Assembly (NCBI GenBank): GCA_045578865.1
Contig: JAZNLB010000024.1
Coordinates: 18,831-82,830, forward strand
DNA length: 64,000 nucleotides
Origin: RGIG2041 sp045578865
GTDB taxonomy: Bacteria; Bacillota; Clostridia; UBA1381; UMGS1253
Reading direction: 5' to 3'
The position numbers and the translations under genes are program-made. Positions 33,849 through 41,992 of the stretch are shown here, piece after piece. Below the pieces are notes generated by a model. That model was not told the DNA's origin. It did no database searches and worked only from the letters and a program-made list of their open reading frames with translations. Numbering within the stretch: position 1 is the first letter of the stretch; each line of letters starts with the position of its first letter.

Positions 33849-33877
33849 TTGCATTGGTGTTTGCAAAAAGTTATACT
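33849..33877 (+). promoter_or_regulatory. Sigma-A promoter of the VOC-upp-apbE operon
   Basis: TTGCAT-N17-TATACT, 31 bases before the VOC gene. Confidence 0.82.
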
Positions 33878-33908
33878 GAGTATACAAAAACTTCAACTGA
33901 GGTGACTT

Positions 33909-34280
33909 ATGAAATTCACGATTGCACATAATAACATTACTGTTTTGGACTTAGAAAAAAGTCTGACTTTTTACAAAGAAGCATTGGATTTGGATGTCCA
34001 AAAAACCATCGAGCCGGAGGACGGCAGTTTTAAAATTGTTTATTTGACCGACGGCAGCAGTGCCCACAAGCTGGAACTGACCTGGTATCGCGATAAAAAC
34101 GAACCATGGAACCTTGGCGACAATGAAATTCACACTGCCTTCATCGTAGACGATTTCGATAGTGCATATACGCATCACAGTGCTATGGGTTGCATCTGCT
34201 ACGAAAACCAGGCAATGGGCATTTACTTTATTGCAGACCCCGACGGCTACTGGATTGAGATTTTACCTGCGAACAAATAA
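33909..34280 (+). CDS. VOC (glyoxalase I-like) metalloenzyme
   Basis: 123 residues forming two beta-alpha-beta-beta-beta repeats. Metal-ligand candidates are His8 (IAHNNITV), Glu near 56 (KLELTWY), His near 77 (EIHTAFIV) and Glu near 117 (YWIEILPA), the H/E/H/E set of glyoxalase I. It may isomerize methylglyoxal-thiol adducts, but the VOC fold also serves other reactions. The start follows TGAGGTGA. First in a probable operon with upp and apbE. Confidence 0.88.
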   Translation: MKFTIAHNNITVLDLEKSLTFYKEALDLDVQKTIEPEDGSFKIVYLTDGSSAHKLELTWYRDKNEPWNLGDNEIHTAFIVDDFDSAYTHHSAMGCICYENQAMGIYFIADPDGYWIEILPANK

Positions 34281-34301
34281 CATGGAAAGAAGGAATATAC
34301 A

Positions 34302-34931
34302 ATGAATGCAAAATTACATGTGATGGACCACCCGCTCATTCTCCACAAGATTTCGATGCTCCGTGACAAAAACACCTCCGTTAAGGATTTCCGCGAACTC
34401 GTATACGAGATTTCCCTGCTGATGGGCTACGAAGCAACACGCGATCTTCCGCTCGTTGACTATCCGGTAGAAACACCGATTTGCAAAACGACCGGTAAGG
34501 TAATCGATAAGCAAGTTGCCATTGTGCCGATTCTGCGTGCAGGTCTCGGTATGGTAGATGCGATTATGAGCTTCCTGCCGGCGGCTAAAATCGGCCACAT
34601 TGGTTTGTATCGTGACCACGATACACACGAGCCGGTTGAATACTACTGCAAACTTCCCAAAGATGTTGACGCGCGTCAGGTTATCGTAACCGACCCGATG
34701 CTCGCAACCGGCGGCAGCGCGGCTGCAGCGATTGATTTTATCAAGCAACGCGGTGCAAAACGCATTAAACTGATGTGCATTATCGCTGCGCCGGAAGGTG
34801 TCGAGGCGGTGGCAAAAGCACATCCGGATGTGGAAATCTATGTAGGCGCACTCGACGAAAAGCTCAACGAAAACAAATACATTGTTCCGGGTCTCGGCGA
34901 CGCGGGCGACAGACTGTTCGGCACACTGTAA
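34302..34931 (+). CDS. upp: Uracil phosphoribosyltransferase
   Basis: 209 residues, standard length. Salvages uracil to UMP with PRPP. Visible: the N-terminal HVMDHPLILHKISMLRD, the flexible loop VPILRAGLGMVD, the PRPP-binding VIVTDPMLATGGSAAAAID, and the C-terminal uracil-binding YIVPGLGDAGDRLFGT. The start follows AAGAAGGAA. Its stop codon overlaps the apbE start by 1 base. Confidence 0.97.
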   Translation: MNAKLHVMDHPLILHKISMLRDKNTSVKDFRELVYEISLLMGYEATRDLPLVDYPVETPICKTTGKVIDKQVAIVPILRAGLGMVDAIMSFLPAAKIGHIGLYRDHDTHEPVEYYCKLPKDVDARQVIVTDPMLATGGSAAAAIDFIKQRGAKRIKLMCIIAAPEGVEAVAKAHPDVEIYVGALDEKLNENKYIVPGLGDAGDRLFGTL

Positions 34932-35953
34932 TGCGATACAAAAATTTACCAAAATGCCTATCGTTTCTTGCGATAGGCATCCTCATTATACTCATTTTGG
35001 CATACAACTTACAGACACCGAAATCGAAGACGAAAAGTGTTTTTGCACTCAATACTTATGTGACGGTAACGGTCTACGGACAAGATGCACAAAATTTATG
35101 TACACAAGCTATTAACCTGGTTACAGAGGCAGAAAAAACATTTAGCGCATATCACAAAGACAGCGAGTTGTATAAGCTAAACACATTGCATCAAAAAGAT
35201 GTGCCCTACCCCGTATCGGATGAATTGTTTTTTGTGTTAGACGAAGCATTAAAAGTGTGCAAGCAAACGCAGGGGAAATTTGACATTACCATAAAACCGC
35301 TTTCGGATTTGTGGAGCATCACCGAAAATCCACACCTGCCTTCACCAATCGAAATTGAAAACACATTGCCAAGGGTAGACTATCGCGCAGTTACATTAGA
35401 TGCTGCCACCAAAACCGTAACCATGCACAAAGATGGTATGGCGCTCGATTTGGGCGGTATTGCAAAAGGCTATATCGCAGACAAACTTACGAAAGCACTT
35501 TCGGATGCCTATGGTGCAACCATTGATTTAGGCGGCAACATCGTCGTTCTCGGAAAGCATAAAGACGGTTGGAAAATCGGTGTGCAAACACCGTTTGCCG
35601 ATGCAGGTATGTATACCGCCATTGTAAAAGCGCCGTCCGGAGAAGCAACAACCGTAGTTACCTCCGGTGCGTACGAACGCAATTTTGTGCACGATGGAAA
35701 GTTGTATCATCACATTTTCAATCCTTCAACCGGTTATCCGGCTGAAAGTGAAACAGAAAGCATCTCCGTCATCGGCAAAACATCTTTGACCGCCGATGCC
35801 TTTTCGACCTATTTGTTTATGCTCGCACCCGAAGATGCGATTACCTTTGCAAAAACCAACGGTTTTGATGTTCTGATTCAGACAAAGGACAAAAAGATAT
35901 ATACAACACTAACCGAGTACAACATAATCGACAATGCCTATAATGTACAATGA
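34931..35953 (+). CDS. apbE: FAD:protein FMN transferase
   Basis: 340 residues. An N-terminal signal or membrane anchor (about 10-28, FLAIGILIILILAYN), then the ApbE domain with DLGGIAKGYIADKL, the TIDLGGNIVVLG stretch, and the C-terminal metal/FAD region HHIFNPSTGYPAE and SLTADAFSTYLFML. Attaches FMN covalently to Thr of exported flavoproteins such as RnfG/RnfD or NqrC. The start overlaps the upp stop (TAATG) with no separate ribosome binding site, implying reinitiation; a longer frame inside upp is rejected. Confidence 0.93.
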   Translation: MRYKNLPKCLSFLAIGILIILILAYNLQTPKSKTKSVFALNTYVTVTVYGQDAQNLCTQAINLVTEAEKTFSAYHKDSELYKLNTLHQKDVPYPVSDELFFVLDEALKVCKQTQGKFDITIKPLSDLWSITENPHLPSPIEIENTLPRVDYRAVTLDAATKTVTMHKDGMALDLGGIAKGYIADKLTKALSDAYGATIDLGGNIVVLGKHKDGWKIGVQTPFADAGMYTAIVKAPSGEATTVVTSGAYERNFVHDGKLYHHIFNPSTGYPAESETESISVIGKTSLTADAFSTYLFMLAPEDAITFAKTNGFDVLIQTKDKKIYTTLTEYNIIDNAYNVQ

Positions 35954-36014
35954 AAAAATCCGAGTTTAAGGCGTTTTATCCCAAATTGAAGACGCCCTTA
36001 AACTCGGATTTTTT
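35953..36014. terminator. Bidirectional terminator after apbE
   Basis: A long stem with left arm AATCCGAGTTTAAG and right arm CTTAAACTCGGATT, and T7 at the end; it also ends the Cys-rich mini-gene on the other strand. Confidence 0.92.
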
Positions 36015-36181
36015 TATTCCCCTTCACCCTTCATGATTTCATCAATTAAAATTTCATAATACTCCGCATCTGTCAGATGCAAGCACCGTTCGCAGTTATC
36101 GCAAATCTTATTTTCATCCAGCTCGCAAATACAATCACCGCAATTTGTGCATGTTTTATCTTCATAAATACATTTTTTCAT
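36014..36181 (-). CDS. Cys-rich mini-protein divergent from lexA
   Basis: 55 residues with eight Cys (residues 4, 11, 14, 17, 19, 27, 30, 33), in CTNCGDC and CDNCERC clusters, then an acidic C-terminus. The spacing suggests metal or Fe-S binding. The start at 36181 has AAAAGGTG 8 bases upstream. From memory, similar small proteins occur beside lexA in other Clostridia, but I know no function. It shares the intergenic region with lexA. Confidence 0.65.
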   Translation of the reverse strand: MKKCIYEDKTCTNCGDCICELDENKICDNCERCLHLTDAEYYEILIDEIMKGEGE

Positions 36182-36229
36182 CAAAAATACACCTTTTTCT
36201 ATATTTTTCAGCTTTTTTCGAAAATTTGT

Positions 36230-36258
36230 TTGCTTTTTCAAAAAAGATATGTTACAAT
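36230..36258 (+). promoter_or_regulatory. Sigma-A promoter of lexA
   Basis: TTGCTT-N17-TACAAT. Confidence 0.8.
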
Positions 36259-36266
36259 AATTTTGA

Positions 36267-36297
36267 GCACATATGTTCTGTTATGATTATAACAGAA
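36267..36297. promoter_or_regulatory. LexA box and second palindrome
   Basis: GCACATATGTTC (36267-36278) matches the Firmicutes SOS box GAACatatGTTC with one mismatch and lies just after the lexA -10. Overlapping its end is a perfect palindrome TTCTGTTAT-N4-ATAACAGAA (36276-36297) of unknown meaning. Confidence 0.75.
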
Positions 36298-36360
36298 ATC
36301 ATTTGCCATCGCAAGCATATTTTATGGTATAAACTGAATTTTTATAAGGAGGCGTTTTCC

Positions 36361-37035
36361 TTGCCGAGAACATCTGATAAAGGAGAAAAAATTTTGAAGT
36401 TTATTTCCGAACAGACAAAGACAAAGGGTTATCCCCCGTCTGTACGCGAAATCGGTAATGCTGTCGGTTTGAGTTCCACCTCTACCGTACACGCACAACT
36501 CAAAAAGCTGCGTGATGCAGGCTTTTTGGAAAAAGACAACGACAAAACGCGCGCACTTAAATTAACACCGAAATATTATGATGCCTACGAAGAAGGCGCT
36601 CCGGCAGAAGATATGTTGGGCACATCCTCATTTGACCGTTTTTACGAAAAGGTGCAATCTGAATTTTTGCAGGTTCCCGTACTCGGTCGCGTTGCGGCTG
36701 GCCAGCCGATTTTAGCCGTAGAAGAAGCAACAGAGAGTTTCCCTCTTCCGATGCGTTTTGCAAGAAACAAGGACTTGTTTATGCTTACGGTTTCCGGTGA
36801 ATCCATGATTGAGGCCGCCATTTTAGACGGCGACTATGTTATCGTAGAACGCCAGCAAACTGCAAACAACGGCGATATCGTTGTTGCATTGGTAGACGAT
36901 TCCGCAACTGTAAAAACCTTCTACAAAGAAAACGGGCATTTCCGCCTGCAACCGGAAAATTCCTCTATGGATCCGATTATCGTAAACGAGGTTATGATAT
37001 TAGGTAAAGTAGTCGGTGTATTTCGAAGTATGTAA
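36361..37035 (+). CDS. lexA: LexA repressor
   Basis: 224 residues, starting at TTG with AAGGAGGC about 8 bases upstream; the longer frame upstream passes through the promoter and is rejected. An N-terminal winged helix (SDKGEKILKFISEQ to about residue 70), the autocleavage Ala-Gly in VLGRVAAGQPI, catalytic Ser in VSGESMIEAAI and Lys in SATVKTFYKE. SOS repressor that self-cleaves on RecA filaments; probably autoregulated through the box at 36267. Confidence 0.96.
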   Translation: MPRTSDKGEKILKFISEQTKTKGYPPSVREIGNAVGLSSTSTVHAQLKKLRDAGFLEKDNDKTRALKLTPKYYDAYEEGAPAEDMLGTSSFDRFYEKVQSEFLQVPVLGRVAAGQPILAVEEATESFPLPMRFARNKDLFMLTVSGESMIEAAILDGDYVIVERQQTANNGDIVVALVDDSATVKTFYKENGHFRLQPENSSMDPIIVNEVMILGKVVGVFRSM

Positions 37036-37040
37036 AAATT

Positions 37041-37073
37041 TTTATAGCCTTGGCAAATGCCAAGGCTATTTTA
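37041..37073. terminator. Bidirectional terminator between lexA and the XRE gene
   Basis: The stem ATAGCCTTGGC / GCCAAGGCTAT has T-runs on both sides. Confidence 0.9.
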
Positions 37074-37077
37074 CTAT

Positions 37078-37398
37078 CTATAATAATTTAATCGCTTTTA
37101 ACATACCTAATACACGTTGCTGTTCATCATGATTTAACTCACGATATAAATGCAACAACTCATTTTCATTCTTTTCCTGTTCCGCATCCTCATTTGCTGT
37201 ATATCGAACATCGCTATACCCCACCAAATAATCTACGGACACATTAAAAAACTTTGCAAAAACCTTTAATGTTTCAATGCTGGGCTGATATTTCCCCTTC
37301 TCATAAAAACTAATCATATTTTGAGTCATATTCAATTTCATTGCCAGCGCAGTTTGCGTCATATTTTTCTCTTTTCGCAATTCAGCAAGCCGCTTCAT
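37078..37398 (-). CDS. XRE-family repressor
   Basis: 106 residues: HTH_3 (1-62) with LAELRKEKNMTQTALAMKL, the recognition helix QNMISFYEKGKYQPS and the closing FFNVSVDYLVGYSD, then a charged helical C-terminus of about 40 residues for oligomerization. This is the usual layout of phage- or element-type repressors. It is divergent from the permuted carboxypeptidase-like gene, and palindromes between them (37427-37444 and 37470-37508) are likely operators. Confidence 0.9.
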   Translation of the reverse strand: MKRLAELRKEKNMTQTALAMKLNMTQNMISFYEKGKYQPSIETLKVFAKFFNVSVDYLVGYSDVRYTANEDAEQEKNENELLHLYRELNHDEQQRVLGMLKAIKLL

Positions 37399-37426
37399 CC
37401 AAACACCCTCTTAACTTATCATATCT

Positions 37427-37444
37427 ACTTATAATTATATAAGT
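37427..37444. promoter_or_regulatory. Palindromic operator candidate, XRE side
   Basis: ACTTATA-N4-TATAAGT, perfect arms, between the XRE gene and the divergent promoter. Confidence 0.5.
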
Positions 37445-37449
37445 TTTAC

Positions 37450-37478
37450 TTGACACAAATATTAGTTTTCTTTATAAT
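37450..37478 (+). promoter_or_regulatory. Sigma-A promoter of the permuted carboxypeptidase-like gene
   Basis: Perfect consensus TTGACA-N17-TATAAT, one of the strongest in the window. The -10 box is inside an inverted repeat. Confidence 0.9.
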
Positions 37479-37508
37479 AATATAAGCTATGCTAGTATTA
37501 TTATAAAG
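37470..37508. promoter_or_regulatory. 13-bp perfect inverted repeat over -10 and start site
   Basis: CTTTATAATAATA (37470-37482) and TATTATTATAAAG (37496-37508), spaced 13 bases. It covers the -10 box and transcription start, as an operator would. Confidence 0.65.
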
Positions 37509-37527
37509 AAAAAGTTTGAGGTTTATG

Positions 37528-38388
37528 ATGAAAAGAGTGTTTTCACTATTACGAAAAATTTATAATATGAACGATAAGAATATATTGGCATTTATGCAAA
37601 AAGTTAACGAAAAAGCCTGTTCTATAGGTATGTCAAATTCTCATTTTTCAACGCCCTCCGGCATCGGCAATAAAAAATACAACACCACAACCGCAAGAGA
37701 TTTACTGAAACTGGTTCTTGCGCTTTCCCAAAACAAAATACTCGATAAAATATGGCGAAAAAAGACCATATATATACATACAAAAGGTAATCATCCAAGA
37801 GTAATACCCATAGAAAGCACTTTGAAAAACGCCGAAGTTGGCTGTACTTATCAACTTGTGGCCGGAAAAACCGGCTCTTGGGCGAATATTTTTCATCTAG
37901 CGGCTATCACAGAAATGAAGGGTGTACAAGTCATCGGTATAGTATTAAACGCAAATACAGATACAAATAGATTTAAAGCCGTTGAAGAATTATTTACAAT
38001 ATCTTCTGCAATCTTAAGTAATTCGGATATGAAACCAAAAACAGATTCAGTTCTGTACGCACAATCGGCAATTTCTTGTATAATACATGGTGATGCCTAT
38101 GAAGTCTTGTTTGAACAAAACGCAGATGACGAACACCTTTCCGCATCGCTAACAAAACTCATCACCGCCATTACAGCATTAGACTATATTACAAATACGC
38201 AAGAACTTTTACAAATACAGCGCATGGATTTAGTAAACGATTTACATATTTCCTTGATACATAATGATATAATTACTGTCTCGGATGCATTGTATGCTAT
38301 GTTGCTCCCATCTTCAAATCAAGCTGCAACCGCTCTTGCAAGAATGGCAGGAAAACAAATACGAAAGACGAAGAAAAAAACACGGTAA
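37528..38388 (+). CDS. D,D-carboxypeptidase-like protein with circularly permuted motifs
   Basis: 286 residues, similar to serine D-Ala-D-Ala carboxypeptidases (DacF/PBP5 group), but the halves are swapped. Numbering from the longer frame at 37516: the normally C-terminal part comes first (NEKACSIGMSNSHFSTPSG at 31-49, TARDLLKL, KTG at 118-120, then VQVIGIVLNA), and the normally N-terminal part follows (SAISCIIHGDAYEVLFEQNAD, SxxK as SLTK at 211-214, SxN as SSN at 266-268). Motif order is KTG-SxxK-SxN instead of SxxK-SxN-KTG. All three motifs are intact. No signal peptide is visible and the last codons run into the terminator stem. Start at 37528 (GAGG 6 bases upstream) or 37525. Confidence 0.8.
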   Translation: MKRVFSLLRKIYNMNDKNILAFMQKVNEKACSIGMSNSHFSTPSGIGNKKYNTTTARDLLKLVLALSQNKILDKIWRKKTIYIHTKGNHPRVIPIESTLKNAEVGCTYQLVAGKTGSWANIFHLAAITEMKGVQVIGIVLNANTDTNRFKAVEELFTISSAILSNSDMKPKTDSVLYAQSAISCIIHGDAYEVLFEQNADDEHLSASLTKLITAITALDYITNTQELLQIQRMDLVNDLHISLIHNDIITVSDALYAMLLPSSNQAATALARMAGKQIRKTKKKTR

Positions 38389-38407
38389 CCATTGGTTACC
38401 GTGTTTT
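38377..38407. terminator. Bidirectional terminator between permuted gene and hydrogenase operon
   Basis: The stem AAAACACGGTAACC / GGTTACCGTGTTTT includes the stop codon of the permuted ORF. Confidence 0.92.
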
Positions 38408-38417
38408 CTGTTTTAAA

Positions 38418-40160
38418 TCAGAACAAATCTCTCTTTGTATAATGGGTATGCAGGTACTTATGCGCCTTATGGGAACCCGGCTTTTCAAAGTACTCATCGT
38501 AGAGCATCTTAATTACCGGATTTTCATGAGACTTACGGATTGCAGCATTGCTGTCTTCCGTATAGAGCGCCTTAGCACGCGTAGCCTTTACATCTACATC
38601 CATCTGTGCCTTTGCAGACACAATCGGCTGACCGCCACCGGTTACACAACCGCCCGGGCAAGCCATAATTTCAACGAAATCGTAGTTTTCTTCGCCTGCG
38701 CGGATTGCATCTAAAAGTTTTCTTGCATTGCCGAGACCGTGAGCCACAGCTGCCTTAATCTTAATGCCCTCAATTTCTACTTCTGCACGCTTGATACCAT
38801 CGGTACCACGAACAATATGGTAGTTGTCTTCGGACATAGACTTGCCGGACAGAACTTCTGCAACGGTTCTGAGCGCCGCTTCCATAACACCGCCGGTTGC
38901 ACCGAAGATTACACCTGCGCCTGTTGCTTCGCCAAACGGATTGTCAAACTGTTCCTCCGGAAGGTTAGCAAAATCAAGACCTGCCTGCTTAATCATACGA
39001 GCAAGTTCGCGTGTGGTCAATACATAATCTACATCCTGGAAGCCGTCGTTTGCAAGCTCATCGCGTGCTGCCTCAAATTTCTTTGCGGTACACGGCATGA
39101 TGGAAACTGTAACGATGCTTGCCGGGTCAATACCCTCTTTTTCAGCGTAGTAGGATTTGATTACTGCGCCAAACATCTCATGCGGAGACTTTGCACTCGA
39201 AAGATTGTCGAGGAAGTCCGGGAAATTGTGCTCGCAGAATTTCACCCAACCCGGGCTGCAAGAGGTAATTACCGGAAGTTTACCGCCGTTTTTAATTCTG
39301 TCAATTACCTCTGTACCTTCTTCCATAATGGTTAGGTCAGCAGCGGTATCTGTATCAAATACCTTTGTAAAGCCGAGACGCTTTAATGCAGCAACCATCT
39401 TGCCCGTGCAAGGTGTGCCCATTTCCATGCCAAATTCTTCGCCGAGTGCTGCACGAACAGCCGGAGCCGTCTGCACAACAACATATTTGGTTTCATCTGC
39501 AATCGCATCCCAAACCGGCTTAATTGCATCCTTCTCGTAAAGCGCACCAACCGGACATGCTGCGATACACTGACCGCAGTTTACGCAGGCAACTTCACCT
39601 AAGGACTTGTCAAATGCACAACCGATGTTGGTTTTGATACCTCTTTCCTTTGCATCAATTACGCCAACCGTCTGAATGTTTTTACATACAGCCACGCAGC
39701 GACGGCAAAGGATACATTTGTTGTTATCGCGTACGATGGACGGCGAAAGATCGTCGATTGCATATACATTCGGCTCATCTGTCTCGTACGGTAACTCTGT
39801 AACATTGAGTTCTTCTGCAAGATTTTGCAGTTCACAGTTTCTGTTTCTTACGCAGGTCAAGCACTTCTTTTCATGGTTAGACAAAATAAGTTGAAGCGTA
39901 ACCTTTCTTGCTTCACGAACCTTTGCTGTGTTCGTGAACACTTCCATACCCTCATTAATCGGATATACACAGGCAGCCTGCAGGCTTCTTGCGCCCTTGA
40001 TTTCAACCACGCACATTCTGCACGCGCCAATCTGGTTTACATCCTTTAAATAACACAGAGTCGGGATATCAATGTTAGCAAGTCTTGCAGCCTCCAAAAT
40101 CGTAGAGCCTTTCGGAGCGCTGACATCCAGACCGTTAATCTTTAAATTAACCATTTCCAT
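38418..40160 (-). CDS. hndD: [FeFe] hydrogenase catalytic subunit (HndD/HydA type)
   Basis: 580 residues. An N-terminal [2Fe-2S] domain (Cys in CYLKDVNQIGACRMC), a His-ligated [4Fe-4S] region (HEKKCLTCVRNRNC), two [4Fe-4S] clusters (CILCRRCVAVC and CVNCGQCIAACP), then the H-cluster domain with L1 TSCSPGWVKFCE, L2 MPCTAKKFEA and L3 MACPGGCVTGGG. Oxidizes or makes H2, coupled through HndC to NAD(P)H and probably ferredoxin (bifurcation is known for this family). Cytosolic. Start follows AAAGGAG. Last gene of the hnd operon. Confidence 0.96.
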   Translation of the reverse strand: MEMVNLKINGLDVSAPKGSTILEAARLANIDIPTLCYLKDVNQIGACRMCVVEIKGARSLQAACVYPINEGMEVFTNTAKVREARKVTLQLILSNHEKKCLTCVRNRNCELQNLAEELNVTELPYETDEPNVYAIDDLSPSIVRDNNKCILCRRCVAVCKNIQTVGVIDAKERGIKTNIGCAFDKSLGEVACVNCGQCIAACPVGALYEKDAIKPVWDAIADETKYVVVQTAPAVRAALGEEFGMEMGTPCTGKMVAALKRLGFTKVFDTDTAADLTIMEEGTEVIDRIKNGGKLPVITSCSPGWVKFCEHNFPDFLDNLSSAKSPHEMFGAVIKSYYAEKEGIDPASIVTVSIMPCTAKKFEAARDELANDGFQDVDYVLTTRELARMIKQAGLDFANLPEEQFDNPFGEATGAGVIFGATGGVMEAALRTVAEVLSGKSMSEDNYHIVRGTDGIKRAEVEIEGIKIKAAVAHGLGNARKLLDAIRAGEENYDFVEIMACPGGCVTGGGQPIVSAKAQMDVDVKATRAKALYTEDSNAAIRKSHENPVIKMLYDEYFEKPGSHKAHKYLHTHYTKRDLF

Positions 40161-40181
40161 TTTAACATTCTCCTTTCAGGC

Positions 40182-41978
40182 TTATTTCGAAATTGCTTTG
40201 AAGCGACACTTGGATTCACAAAGACCGCACTTTACGCACTTATCTGTATCGATAACAAACGGCTTTTTAACCTCGCCGGAAATTGCGCCAACCGGGCAGT
40301 TCTTTGCACACAGGCTACATCCGATACATTTTTCCGGATCAATCTTGTACATGAGAAGGTCTTTACATACACCTGCCGGACATTTCTTGTCAACAACATG
40401 TGCAACATACTCATCTCTAAAATAACGCAATGTGCTCAAAATCGGGTTCGGTGCTGTCTGACCGAGACCGCAGAGCGCAGCTTCTTTTACATTGTAGCAG
40501 AGTCTTTCGAGTCTGTCGATATCTTCGAGTGTACCCTTGCCGCTTGTAATCTTGTTTAAAATTTCAAGCATTCTCTTTGTACCGATACGGCACGGCGAGC
40601 ACTTACCGCAGGATTCGTCTACTGTAAACTCCAAGAAGAACTTTGCGATATCTACCATACAGGTATCTTCGTCCATAACAATCAAACCGCCGGAACCCAT
40701 CATCGAACCGATGCTGATAAGCGAATCGTAGTCGATTTCGGTATCAATCAAGGATGCCGGAATACAACCGCCGGACGGACCACCGGTCTGGGCTGCCTTA
40801 AACTTCTTACCGTTCGGGATACCGCCGCCGATTTCTTCAACAATTTCACGCAGCGTTGTGCCCATCGGCACTTCCACAAGACCTGTATTATGAATCTTAC
40901 CGCCGAGCGCGAATACCTTTGTACCCTTGCTCTTCTCGGTACCAATGCTCTTAAACCATTCCACACCTCTGTTAATAATCACCGGAATGTTTGCATAGGT
41001 TTCTACATTATTTAATACTGTCGGCTTACCGAACAAACCTTTTACTGCCGGGAACGGCGGACGGCATCTCGGCTCACCGCGCTTACCTTCGATAGAGGTC
41101 ATGAGCGCTGTTTCTTCACCACATACGAACGCGCCTGCACCCAAACGGATGTCTAAGTCAAAGCTAAAGTCCGTACCGAAGATGTTTTTGCCCAAAAGGC
41201 CCATCTCACGCGCTTGCTTGATGGCAATAGACAAGCGTTGTACCGCAATCGGGTACTCCGCACGAATGTATACATAACCCTGATTTGCGCCGATAGCATA
41301 ACCTGCAATCGCCATTGCTTCGATTACAGAGTGCGGGTCACCTTCGAGGATGCTTCGATCCATGAACGCACCCGGGTCGCCTTCATCGGCGTTACAGCAA
41401 ACATACTTCTGGTCAGATTCGGATGCTGCGGCAAATTTCCATTTAAGACCTGTCGGGAAACCTGCACCACCACGACCACGCAGTCCTGCATCAATCATAA
41501 GGTCGATGAGCTGTTGCTGCGTCATTTCGGTGAGCACCTTACCGAGCGCTTTATAACCGTCAAATGCGATATACTCTTCAATCTTTTCCGGATTGATAAC
41601 ACCGCAGTTACGCAGAGCAACACGCATCTGCTTTTTGTAGAAGTTTACTTCATTTAACGACTTAATTTCATCGTTGTCCTCAGAAACAGTCTCGGAGTAG
41701 AGCAAACGCTTAACAATTCTGCCCTTTACGAGATGCTCGGATACGATTTCTGCAACATCGTCCGGCTGTACCATGCTGTAAAAAGCACCTTCCGGATAAA
41801 CAACCATAATCGGACCGAGTGCACAAAGACCGAAACAACCGGTCTTAACAACCATTACTTCTTTTTCAATGCCGTTTGCTTTAAGCTGTGCTTCCAACTC
41901 TTCGATAATCTTCTGCGAGCCTGAAGATGTACAGCCTGTACCACCGCAAACGAGCACATGGCTTCTGTATAAATCCAT
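40182..41978 (-). CDS. hndC: NuoF-like flavoprotein subunit of hydrogenase (HndC/HydB)
   Basis: 598 residues. An N-terminal thioredoxin-like [2Fe-2S] domain (CGGTGCTSSG, KTGCFGLCALG), the NuoF core with FMN/NADH sites (GRGGAGFPTGLKW, CNADEGDPGAFMDR, GAGAFVCGEETALM), the [4Fe-4S] motif SCGKCSPCRIGT, and a C-terminal 2[4Fe-4S] ferredoxin domain (CIGCSLCAKNC, CVKCGLCESKC). It binds NAD(P)(H) and FMN and passes electrons to HndD. The start follows GGAGGAT. Lies between hndB and hndD with short gaps. Confidence 0.96.
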   Translation of the reverse strand: MDLYRSHVLVCGGTGCTSSGSQKIIEELEAQLKANGIEKEVMVVKTGCFGLCALGPIMVVYPEGAFYSMVQPDDVAEIVSEHLVKGRIVKRLLYSETVSEDNDEIKSLNEVNFYKKQMRVALRNCGVINPEKIEEYIAFDGYKALGKVLTEMTQQQLIDLMIDAGLRGRGGAGFPTGLKWKFAAASESDQKYVCCNADEGDPGAFMDRSILEGDPHSVIEAMAIAGYAIGANQGYVYIRAEYPIAVQRLSIAIKQAREMGLLGKNIFGTDFSFDLDIRLGAGAFVCGEETALMTSIEGKRGEPRCRPPFPAVKGLFGKPTVLNNVETYANIPVIINRGVEWFKSIGTEKSKGTKVFALGGKIHNTGLVEVPMGTTLREIVEEIGGGIPNGKKFKAAQTGGPSGGCIPASLIDTEIDYDSLISIGSMMGSGGLIVMDEDTCMVDIAKFFLEFTVDESCGKCSPCRIGTKRMLEILNKITSGKGTLEDIDRLERLCYNVKEAALCGLGQTAPNPILSTLRYFRDEYVAHVVDKKCPAGVCKDLLMYKIDPEKCIGCSLCAKNCPVGAISGEVKKPFVIDTDKCVKCGLCESKCRFKAISK

Positions 41979-41992
41979 CTTGTATATCCTCC

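Noticed and set aside
34775..34930. N-terminal extension of ApbE by 52 residues inside upp
   Set aside because: The added residues are Arg/Cys-rich frame-shadow of upp, and the signal peptide begins at the ATG overlapping the upp stop.
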